Positions 8,069 through 17,431 of a stretch of DNA of 64,000 bases are shown in pieces. The notes below the pieces were generated by a model, which did no database searches, was not told where the DNA came from, and saw nothing but the letters and a program-made list of their open reading frames with translations. Where the stretch lies: assembly GCF_000518785.1 (NCBI RefSeq), contig NZ_KI912495.1, positions 411,257-475,256 of the forward strand, given 5' to 3'. A program made the position numbers and the translations under genes. Numbering within the stretch: position 1 is the stretch's first letter; each line of letters begins with the position of its first letter. This DNA comes from Paenirhizobium selenitireducens ATCC BAA-1503. GTDB lineage: Bacteria; Pseudomonadota; Alphaproteobacteria; Rhizobiales; Rhizobiaceae.

Positions 8069-9271
8069 ATGAGCCTTTACGGAACGATGCGGACCGGTGT
8101 GTCCGGTATGAATGCCCAGGCAAATCGTCTCGGCACAGTTGCTGAAAACATCGCAAACTCAAGCACGGTCGGCTACAAGCGGGCCTCCGTGCAGTTCTCC
8201 TCGATGATCTTGCCGACGACCGCCGGCGCCTATAATTCGGGCGGCGTCGAGACTTCTGTGCGCTATTCGATCTCGAACCAGGGAACGTTCAGCTACACCA
8301 CCTCCTCGACCGATCTCGCCGTCAACGGCGACGGCTTCTTCATCGTCCAGGGCGGCGATGGTGTCGAGTACCTGACCCGCGCTGGTTCCTTCGTCGTTCA
8401 GGACGACGGCACGCTGAAGAACTCTGCCGGCTATACGCTGATGGGTTACGAATATTCCTCGACGGCCGATCCGACGATCGTCGTCAATGGTTTCAACGGT
8501 CTTGAGCCGATCGATCTCTCGTCTGCCGCGATCTCCGCGACCGCCTCGACCGCTGGTTGGCTGAACGTCAACCTGCCTTCGAATGCTGCTGTCGGTGGTA
8601 CCGAAAAGACCTCGCTTGTCAGCTTTGACAGCCAGGGCAACAGCCGCGAAATCGAATTCACCTACACCAAGACCGCGGACAACGTCTGGTCGGTCACCGG
8701 CATTTATGCCGGGCCGCCGGCGACGACCGTCGTGCCGGCCACCACGATCACCTTCGACGCCGACGGCCAGATCGTTTCGCCCACGTCGCTGACGACGACC
8801 GCCTTCACGGTCAACGGCGCCGACATGGAAGCCATTACGATCGACATCAGTGCGTCGAGCCAGCTCGCCGCGGACTTCTCGGTCGAAGACGGCGACATCA
8901 ACGGCAACGGGGCCTCCGAAGTCGTCGGCTACGAGATCGACGAATACGGTGTGGTCTCCGTTGCCTATGACAACAACGAACTGGTCCCGCGCTTCCGCGT
9001 GGCGCTTGCCAGCGTGCAGAGCCCCGACAACCTCAACCCGGTTGCCGGCAACCTCTACACCCAGAGCAACTCGTCCGGCGTCGTCGTCATGGGTTATGCC
9101 GGCTCCAGCGGTTTCGGCTCCATCCTCTCCGGCGCGCTTGAAGACTCGAACGTCGACGTGGCGGAAGAACTGACCGCGATGATCGAATCCCAGCGGAATT
9201 ACACCGCGAACTCCAAGGTATTCCAGACCGGCTCCGAATTGATGGAAACCCTGGTCAACCTGAAGAGATAA
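8069..9271 (+). CDS. flgE: Flagellar hook protein FlgE
   Basis: A 400-residue hook subunit. The N-terminal rod/hook motif is present (MSLYGTMRTGVSGMNAQANR, then ENIANSSTVGYKR), followed by the central FlgE/F/G signature around TDLAVNGDGFFIV. The C-terminus has NVDVAEELTAMIESQRNYTAN and ends LVNLKR. Subunits assemble into the curved universal joint outside the outer membrane. The gene follows rem by 127 bases with its own leader and starts the hook operon flgE-flgK-flgL-flaF-flbT-flgD-fliQ. Confidence 0.97.
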   Translation: MSLYGTMRTGVSGMNAQANRLGTVAENIANSSTVGYKRASVQFSSMILPTTAGAYNSGGVETSVRYSISNQGTFSYTTSSTDLAVNGDGFFIVQGGDGVEYLTRAGSFVVQDDGTLKNSAGYTLMGYEYSSTADPTIVVNGFNGLEPIDLSSAAISATASTAGWLNVNLPSNAAVGGTEKTSLVSFDSQGNSREIEFTYTKTADNVWSVTGIYAGPPATTVVPATTITFDADGQIVSPTSLTTTAFTVNGADMEAITIDISASSQLAADFSVEDGDINGNGASEVVGYEIDEYGVVSVAYDNNELVPRFRVALASVQSPDNLNPVAGNLYTQSNSSGVVVMGYAGSSGFGSILSGALEDSNVDVAEELTAMIESQRNYTANSKVFQTGSELMETLVNLKR

Positions 9272-9292
9272 CCGGAAGGTTAAGGCAGCCAC

Positions 9293-10750
9293 ATGTCGCT
9301 TACTTCTGCACTTAATACGGCTCAAGCCATTTTCAGGAATACGGGGGAACAGACCTCCGTCATCTCCACGAATATTGCCAATGACGGAAATGCAAACTAT
9401 GTGCGGCGTTCGCCTGTCGTAACCAACACCATCTATGGCGCCTCGACGGTCAATACCGAGCGTGCCCAGCAGATGGCCCTGCTTCGCCAGCTCACCGGAG
9501 CAACCTCGGCCTCCAGCGCCCAGGATACGCTTCTCAACGGTTTGACGACGCTCTCCAACGCTCTGGGGGGGAATGACTACGAGCTTTCCCCCTCGACCTA
9601 TCTTGCAGAACTCCAGAACAGCCTGGAAGCTTTTGCCGCCTCCCCGGGCGAGTACACGCTGGCCGCCACCGTGGTTACCGATGCCCAGGACGTGGCCAAT
9701 TCGCTGAACACGGCAGCCGCCACCGTCCAGAAGCTCCGCACCGACGCGGACGCGGAAATCGTCACTCAGGTCAAGGAACTGAACCGGCTTCTCGCCGAGT
9801 TCCAAGTCGCCAATGACGCAGTGGTCAAGGCGACGGCGCTCGGCACGGATGCGAGCGATGCGCTCGACACCCGGGACACGCTCCTGAAGGACATCTCGGA
9901 AATCGTCGGCATCGACGCCAGCGCGCGCGCCAACGGCGACATGGTGATCTACACCTCGGAAGGCACGACACTGTTCGAAACCTTGCCGCGGTCGGTCACC
10001 TTTACCCGCACGCTCGCCTATGACGCGACGGTCACCGGCAACCAGATTTATGTCGATGGCGTGGCCATCGGCGCCGGCGACGGCGGCAATACCGATGCAG
10101 AGGGCTCGCTGAGCGCGCTGCTGCAACTGCGCGACGAGATCGCCCCGACCTTCCAGACGCAGCTCGACGAAGTCGCGCGCGGCCTGATCGAAGCCTTTGC
10201 AGAGACCGATCCGCTAGGCGTCGCCGCCGATATGCCAGGCCTTTTCACCTGGTCCGGCGGCACCACACTCACTTCGGGCACGGTCGAGCCGGGCCTGGCC
10301 GGCAGCATCACCGTCTCGTCGGCGGTCATCGCCTCTGCGGGCGGCGATCCGATGCTCCTGCGCGACGGCGGCATCAATGGCGCGACCTACAAGTGGAACA
10401 CGGGCAACAATTCCGGCTACACCACGCTGCTGATGGGCTATACCGACGCGCTTGACGCCGATCGCGCATTCGATGCCACGGCCGACCTGAAGACGTCGAT
10501 GAGCGTCATGACCTTCGCCAGCGGCTCGATCGGTTGGCTGGAGGAATTGCGCTCCAACGCCACCACGGCCTCGGACAACAAGGTCGCGCTCTATGAGAAG
10601 TCCTTCCAGTCCTATTCGTCGGAAACCGGCGTAAACCTCGACGAGGAACTCTCGTTGCTGCTCGACGTCGAGCAGTCCTACAAGGCATCGGCCAAGCTCG
10701 TCTCCACGATCGACGAGATGCTTCAGGCCGTCCTGGCGATGGCGGGCTAA
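9293..10750 (+). CDS. flgK: Hook-filament junction protein FlgK (HAP1)
   Basis: A 485-residue hook-associated protein that joins hook to filament. The N-terminus has STNIANDGNANYVRRSPVV, the HAP1 motif. The C-terminus has SSETGVNLDEELSLLLDVEQSYKASAKLVSTID, the matching D0 helix. The length is in the normal range for alphaproteobacteria, shorter than the 547 residues of Salmonella FlgK. It starts 21 bases after flgE and is followed three bases later by flgL. Confidence 0.97.
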   Translation: MSLTSALNTAQAIFRNTGEQTSVISTNIANDGNANYVRRSPVVTNTIYGASTVNTERAQQMALLRQLTGATSASSAQDTLLNGLTTLSNALGGNDYELSPSTYLAELQNSLEAFAASPGEYTLAATVVTDAQDVANSLNTAAATVQKLRTDADAEIVTQVKELNRLLAEFQVANDAVVKATALGTDASDALDTRDTLLKDISEIVGIDASARANGDMVIYTSEGTTLFETLPRSVTFTRTLAYDATVTGNQIYVDGVAIGAGDGGNTDAEGSLSALLQLRDEIAPTFQTQLDEVARGLIEAFAETDPLGVAADMPGLFTWSGGTTLTSGTVEPGLAGSITVSSAVIASAGGDPMLLRDGGINGATYKWNTGNNSGYTTLLMGYTDALDADRAFDATADLKTSMSVMTFASGSIGWLEELRSNATTASDNKVALYEKSFQSYSSETGVNLDEELSLLLDVEQSYKASAKLVSTIDEMLQAVLAMAG

Positions 10751-10753
10751 GAT

Positions 10754-11815
10754 ATGTCGACAGCAAACATCTCCAATCTCTCGATCCAGACTTCGATGCG
10801 CCTGACCATTCGTCAGGCCCAGAACGAGCTGATCAAGGCGCAGCAGGAAGTCACCACCGGCATCTATGCCGATATCGGGGCCGAAATCGGCGGCGCCACC
10901 TCGACCGTCGTCGACCTGACCCGCGACAGCCTGCGCCTGCAGTCGATCAAGAGCACCAATGCGATTGCCACCCAGCGCCTCGAGGCCTCCCAGGAAGCGC
11001 TCGACCAGATGGCCCAGGCCGGCGACGACATGAACGAGGCGCTGATCGCGCTCTCAGGTACTGCCAACACCGGCAATCTGGAAACGGCCATCCAGGCGAT
11101 CACCAGTGCTCTGGATACCTTCACCAGCATGGCCAACACCTCGCTGGGCGGCGAGTATCTGTTCTCGGGTATCAATAGCGACGTGCAGCCGCTCGAGCCC
11201 TATTCCGATACTTCGGCCGCCAAGCTGGCTTTCGATGCGGAGTTCCTGTCCTATTTCGGCTTCCCGCAGACGGATGCGCAGACGGCGACCATCGCCGCCT
11301 CCGGTGCCGCGCCGAGCATGGAAGACTTCATCACCAACGTCGTCGAGCCGATGTATTCCGGTGCCGACTGGACCACCGACTGGTCGAGCGCGACCGACGA
11401 AGTGATGACCAGCCGGATCAGCCAGACGGAGACGGTCGAAACCTCCTCCTCGGTCAACAGCAAGGGCATGCGCTACTTCGCGCTTGCGTCCGTCGTGGCC
11501 AAGGAACTGCTGGCTCTCGATCTCTCGGACGACAGCCGTGCCATGGTGACCAACAAGGCGATCGAATACACGGGCATCGCGACCACTGGCATCAACAGCA
11601 CGCGCACCATGCTCGGCCTGTCGGAAAACCGGATCGAGAAGGCCAACGAATCGCTCCAGGTTCAGATCGACATCATCGACACGACGCTCACCAGCAAGAT
11701 CGAGGTCGACGCCTATGAAGCCTCGACCCGGGTGAACAATCTCCTGTCCCTGGTCGAGGCATCCTACACACTGACGGCGAAGATTCAGGCTCTGAGCCTC
11801 GTCAACTACCTTTGA
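10754..11815 (+). CDS. flgL: Hook-filament junction protein FlgL (HAP3)
   Basis: A 353-residue flagellin-like junction protein. The N-terminal helix (MSTANISNLSIQTSMRLTIR, then QNELIKAQQEVTTGIYADIG) and C-terminal helix (ASTRVNNLLSLVEASYTLTAKIQALSLVNYL) are the flagellin D0/D1 core. It sits on FlgK and provides the platform for flagellin polymerisation. The three-base gap to flgK and 37-base gap to flaF indicate co-transcription. Confidence 0.96.
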   Translation: MSTANISNLSIQTSMRLTIRQAQNELIKAQQEVTTGIYADIGAEIGGATSTVVDLTRDSLRLQSIKSTNAIATQRLEASQEALDQMAQAGDDMNEALIALSGTANTGNLETAIQAITSALDTFTSMANTSLGGEYLFSGINSDVQPLEPYSDTSAAKLAFDAEFLSYFGFPQTDAQTATIAASGAAPSMEDFITNVVEPMYSGADWTTDWSSATDEVMTSRISQTETVETSSSVNSKGMRYFALASVVAKELLALDLSDDSRAMVTNKAIEYTGIATTGINSTRTMLGLSENRIEKANESLQVQIDIIDTTLTSKIEVDAYEASTRVNNLLSLVEASYTLTAKIQALSLVNYL

Positions 11816-11852
11816 TGACCAAAGGGAATGAATGGAAATGAAGGACAGATGA

Positions 11853-12200
11853 ATGTACCAATTTTCATATGCCGAAATCATGGAAGATGGCGTCGCGGAC
11901 GCCAAGGATCGTGAACGGCAGGCTCTGACGCGCTCCATCGAGCTTCTCACGCTGGCCCGTGACGAGCAGGGCTATACCCGGGAAGCGATCGAAGCGCTCT
12001 TCTACACCCGCCGGGTCTGGATCCGCCTCATCGAGGATCTGAAACAGCCGGAAAATCAGCTGGACGCCGAACTGCGCGCCAACCTGATCTCAATCGCCAT
12101 CTGGATTTTGAAGGAGTGCGACCGGATTCGGAAGCGCCAGTCCACCAATTTCCAGGGCATCATCGACGTGACAACCATCATCAGGGATGGACTGAAATGA
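11853..12200 (+). CDS. flaF: Flagellin biosynthesis regulator FlaF
   Basis: A 115-residue protein of the FlaF family (begins MYQFSYAEIMEDGVADAKDRE, with YTREAIEALFYTRRVWIRLIEDL). FlaF is found in alphaproteobacteria and is needed for flagellin synthesis or secretion, working opposite to FlbT. An AAGGAC site precedes the ATG. Its stop overlaps the flbT start (ATGA), so the two antagonistic regulators are made in a coupled way. Confidence 0.95.
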   Translation: MYQFSYAEIMEDGVADAKDRERQALTRSIELLTLARDEQGYTREAIEALFYTRRVWIRLIEDLKQPENQLDAELRANLISIAIWILKECDRIRKRQSTNFQGIIDVTTIIRDGLK

Positions 12201-12646
12201 AGAGCACTTTGCGCATCTCGCTCAAGTCGGGCGAACGGATTTTCATCAACGGAGCGGTTCTGCGCGTCGACCGCAAGGTTGCGCTGGAATTCCTCAACGA
12301 CGTCACGTTCCTGCTGGAAAATCACGTCCTGCAGCCGGAACAGGCGACCACGCCGCTCCGCCAGCTCTACTTCATCGCCCAGATGATGCTGATCAACCCG
12401 GAAGGGCGCGAACAGTCGATGGCGATGTTCCGCAAGTCGATCATCATGCTGCTCACCTGCTTCGAGAACGAGGAAATCCTCGCCGAGCTGAAGCGGGTCG
12501 ACGGCATGGTTTCGTCGGGCCGCGCCTTCGACGCGCTGAAGGCGATCCGCGGGCTGTACGCGATCGAGGACCAGATCCTCAACAGCCAGGAAATGACCCC
12601 TGCCACTGTTGAACAGATTCGCAAGGAGATTGCACCATGGCGGTAG
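12197..12646 (+). CDS. flbT: Flagellin mRNA repressor FlbT
   Basis: A 149-residue FlbT-family protein (MKSTLRISLKSGERIFINGA, then LYFIAQMMLINPEG). In Caulobacter FlbT binds flagellin mRNA leaders and lowers flagellin translation until the hook is complete. I start at ATG 12197, overlapping the flaF stop, which matches the family N-terminus. An upstream in-frame start at 12116 would lie inside flaF. The 3' end overlaps flgD by 10 bases. Confidence 0.95.
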   Translation: MKSTLRISLKSGERIFINGAVLRVDRKVALEFLNDVTFLLENHVLQPEQATTPLRQLYFIAQMMLINPEGREQSMAMFRKSIIMLLTCFENEEILAELKRVDGMVSSGRAFDALKAIRGLYAIEDQILNSQEMTPATVEQIRKEIAPWR

Positions 12647-13092
12647 ACGGCGTTACCTCGGCCACCAATGCGGCATCGACGAAGACGACGGACACATCCG
12701 CGTCCAGCGCCTCGGCTGCCGCTTCGCTGGACTATGATTCATTCCTGAAACTGCTGATCGCCCAGATGCAGAACCAGGACCCGACCGATCCGATGGACGC
12801 CAGCGAGCAGATCGCCCAGTTGGCCACCTTCTCCCAGGTCGAGCAGACGATCCAGACCAACGCCAATCTCGAGACGTTGATCACCGGCAATGCGCTGACC
12901 AATGCGTCGAACTATATCGGCCAGACGATCACCAGCGCCGACGAAAAGCTCTCGGGCGTGATCGAGTCGGTCCGCGTCTACAACGACACCATGGTCGCCA
13001 CGACCACGGAAGGCGACGAGATCCCGATCACCGTCGGCGTTCGCGTCGGCGTGCCATCGACCCCGGATCCCGATACTGATACGGATGCCTGA
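12637..13092 (+). CDS. flgD: Hook cap / hook assembly protein FlgD
   Basis: A 151-residue hook-capping protein that scaffolds FlgE polymerisation and is then lost. The conserved N-terminal FlgD core is clear (DYDSFLKLLIAQMQNQDPTD, PMDASEQIAQLATFSQVEQ). The large C-terminal Tudor/Ig-like domain of enterobacterial FlgD (about 230 residues) is almost absent, as in other rhizobia. The last residues are a Thr/Asp/Pro-rich tail. It overlaps flbT by 10 bases. Confidence 0.94.
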   Translation: MAVDGVTSATNAASTKTTDTSASSASAAASLDYDSFLKLLIAQMQNQDPTDPMDASEQIAQLATFSQVEQTIQTNANLETLITGNALTNASNYIGQTITSADEKLSGVIESVRVYNDTMVATTTEGDEIPITVGVRVGVPSTPDPDTDTDA

Positions 13093-13140
13093 TGCGCATG
13101 GGGGAGTGATTCCCCCGGCTCATCGCAGGAATTGAAGTCC

Positions 13141-13407
13141 ATGAATGAGGCAGACGCTCTCGATATCATGCAGGCAGCCGTCTGGACCGTGCTCGTCGCG
13201 TCCGGTCCGGCCGTGCTCGCCGCCATGATCGTCGGCGTCACCATCGCGCTCATCCAGGCGCTCACCCAGGTCCAGGAAATGACCCTGACCTTCGTGCCGA
13301 AGATCGTCGCCATCCTGGTGACCATCGGCATCAGCGCCCCCTTCGTCGGCGGGCAGATCTCGCTCTTCGCCAATCTGGTGTTTTCCCGCGTGCAGACCGG
13401 GTTTTGA
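13141..13407 (+). CDS. fliQ: Flagellar export gate protein FliQ
   Basis: An 88-residue membrane protein with two transmembrane hairpins (about 14-38 and 52-75) and the family motif ALTQVQEMTLTFVPKIVA. With FliP and FliR it forms the export gate of the flagellar type III system. I use ATG 13141, preceded by AGGA; an in-frame TTG nine bases earlier is possible but not needed. It follows flgD after a 48-base gap that can fold into a small hairpin. Confidence 0.95.
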   Translation: MNEADALDIMQAAVWTVLVASGPAVLAAMIVGVTIALIQALTQVQEMTLTFVPKIVAILVTIGISAPFVGGQISLFANLVFSRVQTGF

Positions 13408-13537
13408 CCGTCTTCCGCCGGCTGCGGCATTGGTGACACTGCCACCCTCGCGCAAGCTTCGCTCGCTATCGCTTCGTTGAACATGGCCGAATGCCCTCGG
13501 GCGTCGGCCGACCTCTCATGAAGAGACGGAACGATAA

Positions 13538-15625
13538 ATGGCGCAACCAACCGCAATCATCATACCGAAGGTCAGCCCGAACGGCCGCGATATCGGCTTT
13601 GCCATGGGCATCGTCGGCATCCTGTGCATCCTGTTCCTGCCCATTCCGCCGTTCCTGATCGACATGGGACTGGCATTCTCGATTGCCTTTTCCGTGCTGA
13701 TCCTGATGGTGTCCCTGTGGATCCAGCGCCCGCTCGATTTCTCGTCCTTCCCGACCATCCTGCTGATCTCGACGATGATCCGCCTGGCGCTCAACATCGC
13801 CACGACGCGCGTCATCCTCTCGCACGGTCACGAGGGGCATGAGGCGGCGGGTGGCGTGATCGCCGGCTTCTCCAGCCTCGTCATGTCCGGCGACTTCGTG
13901 ATCGGTCTGATCGTCTTCCTGATCCTGGTCACCGTGAACTTCATCGTCATCACCAAGGGTGCCACGCGTATCGCCGAGGTCGGCGCCCGCTTCACCCTCG
14001 ATGCCATCCCAGGCAAGCAGATGTCGATCGACGCCGACCTGTCGGCCGGCATGATCGACGACAAGGAAGCGCAGTTTCGCCGCCGCGAGCTCGAGCAGGA
14101 AAGCTCCTTCTTCGGCGCCATGGACGGTGCCTCGAAGTTCGTGCGCGGCGATGCGATCGCCGGCCTGATCATCACCGCCATCAATATCTTCGGCGGCATC
14201 ATCATCGGCTATTTCCGCCACGGCATGGAAATCGGCGAAGCGGCCGACGTTTTCGTCAAGCTGTCGGTCGGCGACGGTATCGTCTCGCAGATCCCGGCCC
14301 TCATCGTCTCGCTCGCCGCCGGCCTTCTGGTCTCGCGCGGCGGCAATCCGGGTTCGACCGACCAGGCCGTCGTCAACCAGCTGAGCGGCTATCCGCGCGC
14401 TCTGTCGGTTGCGGCTTCGCTGATGGTCCTGCTGTCCATCGTGCCGGGCCTGCCGATGGTGCCCTTTCTGGCGCTCGGCGGCATCATGGCCTTCGGCAGC
14501 TGGTTCATCCCGCGCCAGATCGAGGCGGAGAACAAGGTCAAGCGCGAGCAGGAGGAGAAGAAGGTCATCCAGACCAAGGAAGCCGAGAAGGATTCGGTCA
14601 AGTCCGTGCTCAAGACGGCCGAGATCGAACTGGCGCTTGGCAAGCTGGTTTCGACCCGACTGCTCGGCGCCCACCAGGAACTCGCCTTCCGCGTCGGCAA
14701 GATGCGCAAGAAGTTTGCCAGCCAGTACGGCTTCGTCGTGCCCGAGATCAAGGTTACCGACGACATCGCCATCCAGGAGAAATCCTACCAGATCCGCATT
14801 CACGGCACGACGGTCGCCTCCAACCAGCTGCGCGTCGGCGAAGTCCTGGTGGTCACCGGTTCCGGCCGCAAGCCCAAGGTGCCGGGCGACGAGATCCGCG
14901 AACCCGCCTTCGGCATGCCGGCGGTTTCGGTGCTCGAAACCTTCGCCGAGGACCTGAAGCGCGAGGGCTTCCATCCGATCGACAACGTCTCGGTCGTGCT
15001 CACCCATGTGAGCGAGGTCATCCGCAACAACCTGCCGCAGCTCCTCTCCTACAAGGACGTGAAGATCCTGATCGACCGGCTCGATCCGGAATACAAGAAG
15101 CTCGCCGACGAGATCTGCTCGTCGCACATGTCCTATTCCGGTCTGCAGGCGGTTCTGAAGCTGCTGCTCGCCGAACGCGTCTCGATCCGCAACCTGCATC
15201 TGATCCTCGAAGCGGTGGCCGAACTGGCCCCGCATGTGCGCAAGACCGAGCAGATTGTCGAGCATGTGCGCGTGCGCATGTCGCAGCAGCTCTGCGGCGA
15301 CCTGACCGACAACGGCGTGCTGCGCGTGCTGCGTCTCGGCTCCAAGTGGGATCTCGTCTTCCACCAGGCACTGAAGCGCGATGCCAAGGGCGAAATCGTC
15401 GAGTTCGATATCGATCCGCGCAGCCTCGAGGAGTTCTCCGAGCAGGCCAGCAAGGTTATCCGTGAATTCATGGACCGCGGACTGCCTTTCGTGCTTGTCA
15501 CCTCGCCGGAAACGCGCTCCTATGTCCGCATGATCATCGAGCGTCTGTTCGCTACCTTGCCGGTGCTGTCGCATGTCGAGCTGGCCAAGGGCATCGAGAT
15601 AAAGATCCTGGGTTCCATTTCATGA
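13538..15625 (+). CDS. flhA: Flagellar export protein FlhA
   Basis: A 695-residue FHIPEP-family protein, the large export-gate component that accepts substrate-chaperone complexes. The N-terminal half (to about 330) has around eight transmembrane segments and the signature region RLALNIATTRVILSHG, followed by the conserved cytoplasmic loop with GARFTLDAIPGKQMSIDADL. The C-terminal half is the soluble docking domain (for example NVSVVLTHVSEVIRNNLPQL and LVTSPETRSYVRMIIERLF). Length is typical. It overlaps fliR by four bases (ATGA). A 130-base leader separates it from fliQ. Confidence 0.98.
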   Translation: MAQPTAIIIPKVSPNGRDIGFAMGIVGILCILFLPIPPFLIDMGLAFSIAFSVLILMVSLWIQRPLDFSSFPTILLISTMIRLALNIATTRVILSHGHEGHEAAGGVIAGFSSLVMSGDFVIGLIVFLILVTVNFIVITKGATRIAEVGARFTLDAIPGKQMSIDADLSAGMIDDKEAQFRRRELEQESSFFGAMDGASKFVRGDAIAGLIITAINIFGGIIIGYFRHGMEIGEAADVFVKLSVGDGIVSQIPALIVSLAAGLLVSRGGNPGSTDQAVVNQLSGYPRALSVAASLMVLLSIVPGLPMVPFLALGGIMAFGSWFIPRQIEAENKVKREQEEKKVIQTKEAEKDSVKSVLKTAEIELALGKLVSTRLLGAHQELAFRVGKMRKKFASQYGFVVPEIKVTDDIAIQEKSYQIRIHGTTVASNQLRVGEVLVVTGSGRKPKVPGDEIREPAFGMPAVSVLETFAEDLKREGFHPIDNVSVVLTHVSEVIRNNLPQLLSYKDVKILIDRLDPEYKKLADEICSSHMSYSGLQAVLKLLLAERVSIRNLHLILEAVAELAPHVRKTEQIVEHVRVRMSQQLCGDLTDNGVLRVLRLGSKWDLVFHQALKRDAKGEIVEFDIDPRSLEEFSEQASKVIREFMDRGLPFVLVTSPETRSYVRMIIERLFATLPVLSHVELAKGIEIKILGSIS

Positions 15626-16371
15626 TAACCGACCCCGAGGGGACAGTTCTGGCCATGTTCGTGGCCTTCTGCCGGATCGGCGCCTGCTTCATGGTGCTCC
15701 CGGGTTTCTCCTCGGCCCGCATTCCCGTCATGGTCCGGCTGCTGATGGCGGCGGCTATTTCCATGGCCATCCTGCCGGTGCTTTGGGATACGATCTACCC
15801 CAAGGTGTCGGGCAGCGATTATGCCTATATCCATCTCATCGTCGGCGAAACGCTGATCGGCACGATGTATGGCCTGATCCCCCGGCTCTATGTGATCGGC
15901 TTGCAGTTCGCCGGCTCGGCGATTTCCATGTCGATCGGCTTCAACTCGCCGGGCGCCCCCGACGTGGTCGAGGACACACCGGAAAACCAACTGACCAACA
16001 TGATCAGCTTCGGCGGCCTGCTGCTGCTGTTCATGCTGGATTTTCACCACATCGTGCTGCGGGCGCTGATCGATTCCTACGGGCTGATGCCGCTCGGCGG
16101 CTTTCCCGACATGCAGAAGATGCTGATCACGCTGACCGACACGCTCGGCGCCACCTTCCTGCTGATGCTGCGGCTCGCCAGCCCGTTCATCATCTTCGGC
16201 ATGATGTTCAACTTCTCCATCGGTCTGATCAACAAGCTCGCGCCGCAGATCCCGATCTACTTCATCTCGACGCCCTACCTTCTGATGGGCGGTCTGTTTC
16301 TCGTGTATTTTTCCATTGCCGCGATCGTCCGGCAGTTCGCCGATAACTTTCCCCGGATCTTCCTCGGCTGA
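15622..16371 (+). CDS. fliR: Flagellar export gate protein FliR
   Basis: A 249-residue polytopic inner-membrane protein of the FliR/SctT family. It has about five to six hydrophobic segments and motifs such as FCRIGACFMVLPGFSSARIP, ISMSIGFNSPGAPDVVE and a C-terminal ALLxxGGLF-like region. It completes the FliP-FliQ-FliR gate. Translational coupling with flhA is shown by the four-base overlap. Confidence 0.96.
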   Translation: MITDPEGTVLAMFVAFCRIGACFMVLPGFSSARIPVMVRLLMAAAISMAILPVLWDTIYPKVSGSDYAYIHLIVGETLIGTMYGLIPRLYVIGLQFAGSAISMSIGFNSPGAPDVVEDTPENQLTNMISFGGLLLLFMLDFHHIVLRALIDSYGLMPLGGFPDMQKMLITLTDTLGATFLLMLRLASPFIIFGMMFNFSIGLINKLAPQIPIYFISTPYLLMGGLFLVYFSIAAIVRQFADNFPRIFLG

Positions 16372-16404
16372 GGCGCGAGCGAACCCGAAGCCCAAGGAGC
16401 GCCC

Positions 16405-16815
16405 ATGGGGCCGACGAAAAAGTCCGAAAAGCTGAAGCGGCTCGTCAACGTACAGCGCCATATGGAGCGCATGGCCGAGAGCGACCTCGCCGTGACCGCC
16501 AAGCGCCGCGAGGAGAATGCCGCCTCGATGGTCTCTGTCATGGCGGCGATCGGCTCGCTGGAACCGCTCCATCGCCTGTTCGCCCAGAACTACGCCGACC
16601 GCTTCGACCGGTTGTCCAATGCCGACAAGCAGCTCGCCAGCCTCCAGCACGGCCAGGAGGTCAAGATGTTGCGTGAGCGCGCCAAGGGTGATCGGCTCGA
16701 GGAGAACATGAAGGACGCCCGCGTGCACGAGGATCGCGAGGCTGACGACAACGCCATCTATGACCTCATCGACATGACGTTTGCCACGACAGCCTCCAGC
16801 AAGCTTCGCGAGTGA
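16405..16815 (+). CDS. Small coiled-coil flagellar protein, FliJ-like candidate
   Basis: A 136-residue, charged, almost entirely helical protein (for example KLKRLVNVQRHMERMAESDL, LQHGQEVKMLRERAKGDRLEE). It has no signal peptide, no membrane segment and no Cys. Size, composition and place (directly after fliR, before the rod-binding protein) fit the FliJ-type export chaperone or ATPase stalk, for which no other candidate is seen in the window. Rhizobial annotations usually leave this gene hypothetical. The FliJ link is inferred from architecture and locus only. Confidence 0.55.
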   Translation: MGPTKKSEKLKRLVNVQRHMERMAESDLAVTAKRREENAASMVSVMAAIGSLEPLHRLFAQNYADRFDRLSNADKQLASLQHGQEVKMLRERAKGDRLEENMKDARVHEDREADDNAIYDLIDMTFATTASSKLRE

Positions 16816-16852
16816 TACTCGTCACCTATTCAAAGCACCGGGGACCAGAAAC

Positions 16853-17407
16853 GTGGCAATATCACCTCCGAGCGATCTCGTGCTGGACGTCGTCCGCGCT
16901 GCGGATCCGATGGTACTGGCGGCAGCCCAGGAAAAACTGAAGACCAATCGTGCGGCCCTTGCCGCCACGAGCCTGGCCGAGAAGGGCGCCGGTTTCGGCG
17001 CCGCGGTCGAGGTGCTGAACAGCGCCGCCTTCGATGCCGGTCTCGGCAATGTGAAGAAGACCGCCGTGGATGAAACCCCCAAGGTTTACCGCGAATTCGA
17101 GGCAGTCGTTCTGCAGAACTTCGTCAAGTCGATGATGCCGGACGACAGTGAATCGGTCTACGGCAAGGGCAATGCCGGAGAGATCTGGAAGAGCATGATG
17201 GCCGAGCAGATCGGCGGGGTCATCTCCGAAAGCGGCGGCGTCGGCATCGCCGACCAGATGTATTCCGAAGAGCTCGCGCGTCATCGCGGCGGCAATGTCG
17301 CCAATGCCGCGACCGACGAAACGGATCGGCGCGTCGCGTTCAACATGGTGACCGACCTGGAACGCCGCACGCTCGGCGTCTCCGCCAATGACGCAACGAC
17401 CGCATAA
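16853..17407 (+). CDS. Rod-binding protein, FlgJ N-terminal domain type
   Basis: A 184-residue protein of the rod-binding family (PF10135-like), represented by the N-terminal half of Salmonella FlgJ and by Caulobacter CheL. The core is YREFEAVVLQNFVKSMMPDD followed by IWKSMMAEQIGGVISESGG and GIADQMYSEEL. It lacks the muramidase domain of two-domain FlgJ, so the transglycosylase at 6415-6990 may supply that activity. I chose GTG 16853, which follows GGGGA and gives the start AISPPSDLVLDVV. An earlier in-frame ATG at 16781 lies inside the previous gene. Confidence 0.85.
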   Translation: MAISPPSDLVLDVVRAADPMVLAAAQEKLKTNRAALAATSLAEKGAGFGAAVEVLNSAAFDAGLGNVKKTAVDETPKVYREFEAVVLQNFVKSMMPDDSESVYGKGNAGEIWKSMMAEQIGGVISESGGVGIADQMYSEELARHRGGNVANAATDETDRRVAFNMVTDLERRTLGVSANDATTA

Positions 17408-17431
17408 CAACACTCATCCGGGGCAATAACC

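Noticed and set aside
8159..10126. Long minus-strand open frame opposite flgE and flgK (655 codons)
   Set aside because: Low-complexity Gly/Arg/Val/Asp composition without domains; shadow of the hook genes.
13466..15574. Minus-strand open frame of 702 codons opposite flhA
   Set aside because: Rich in His/Asp/Gln repeats typical of an antisense frame; flhA is certain.
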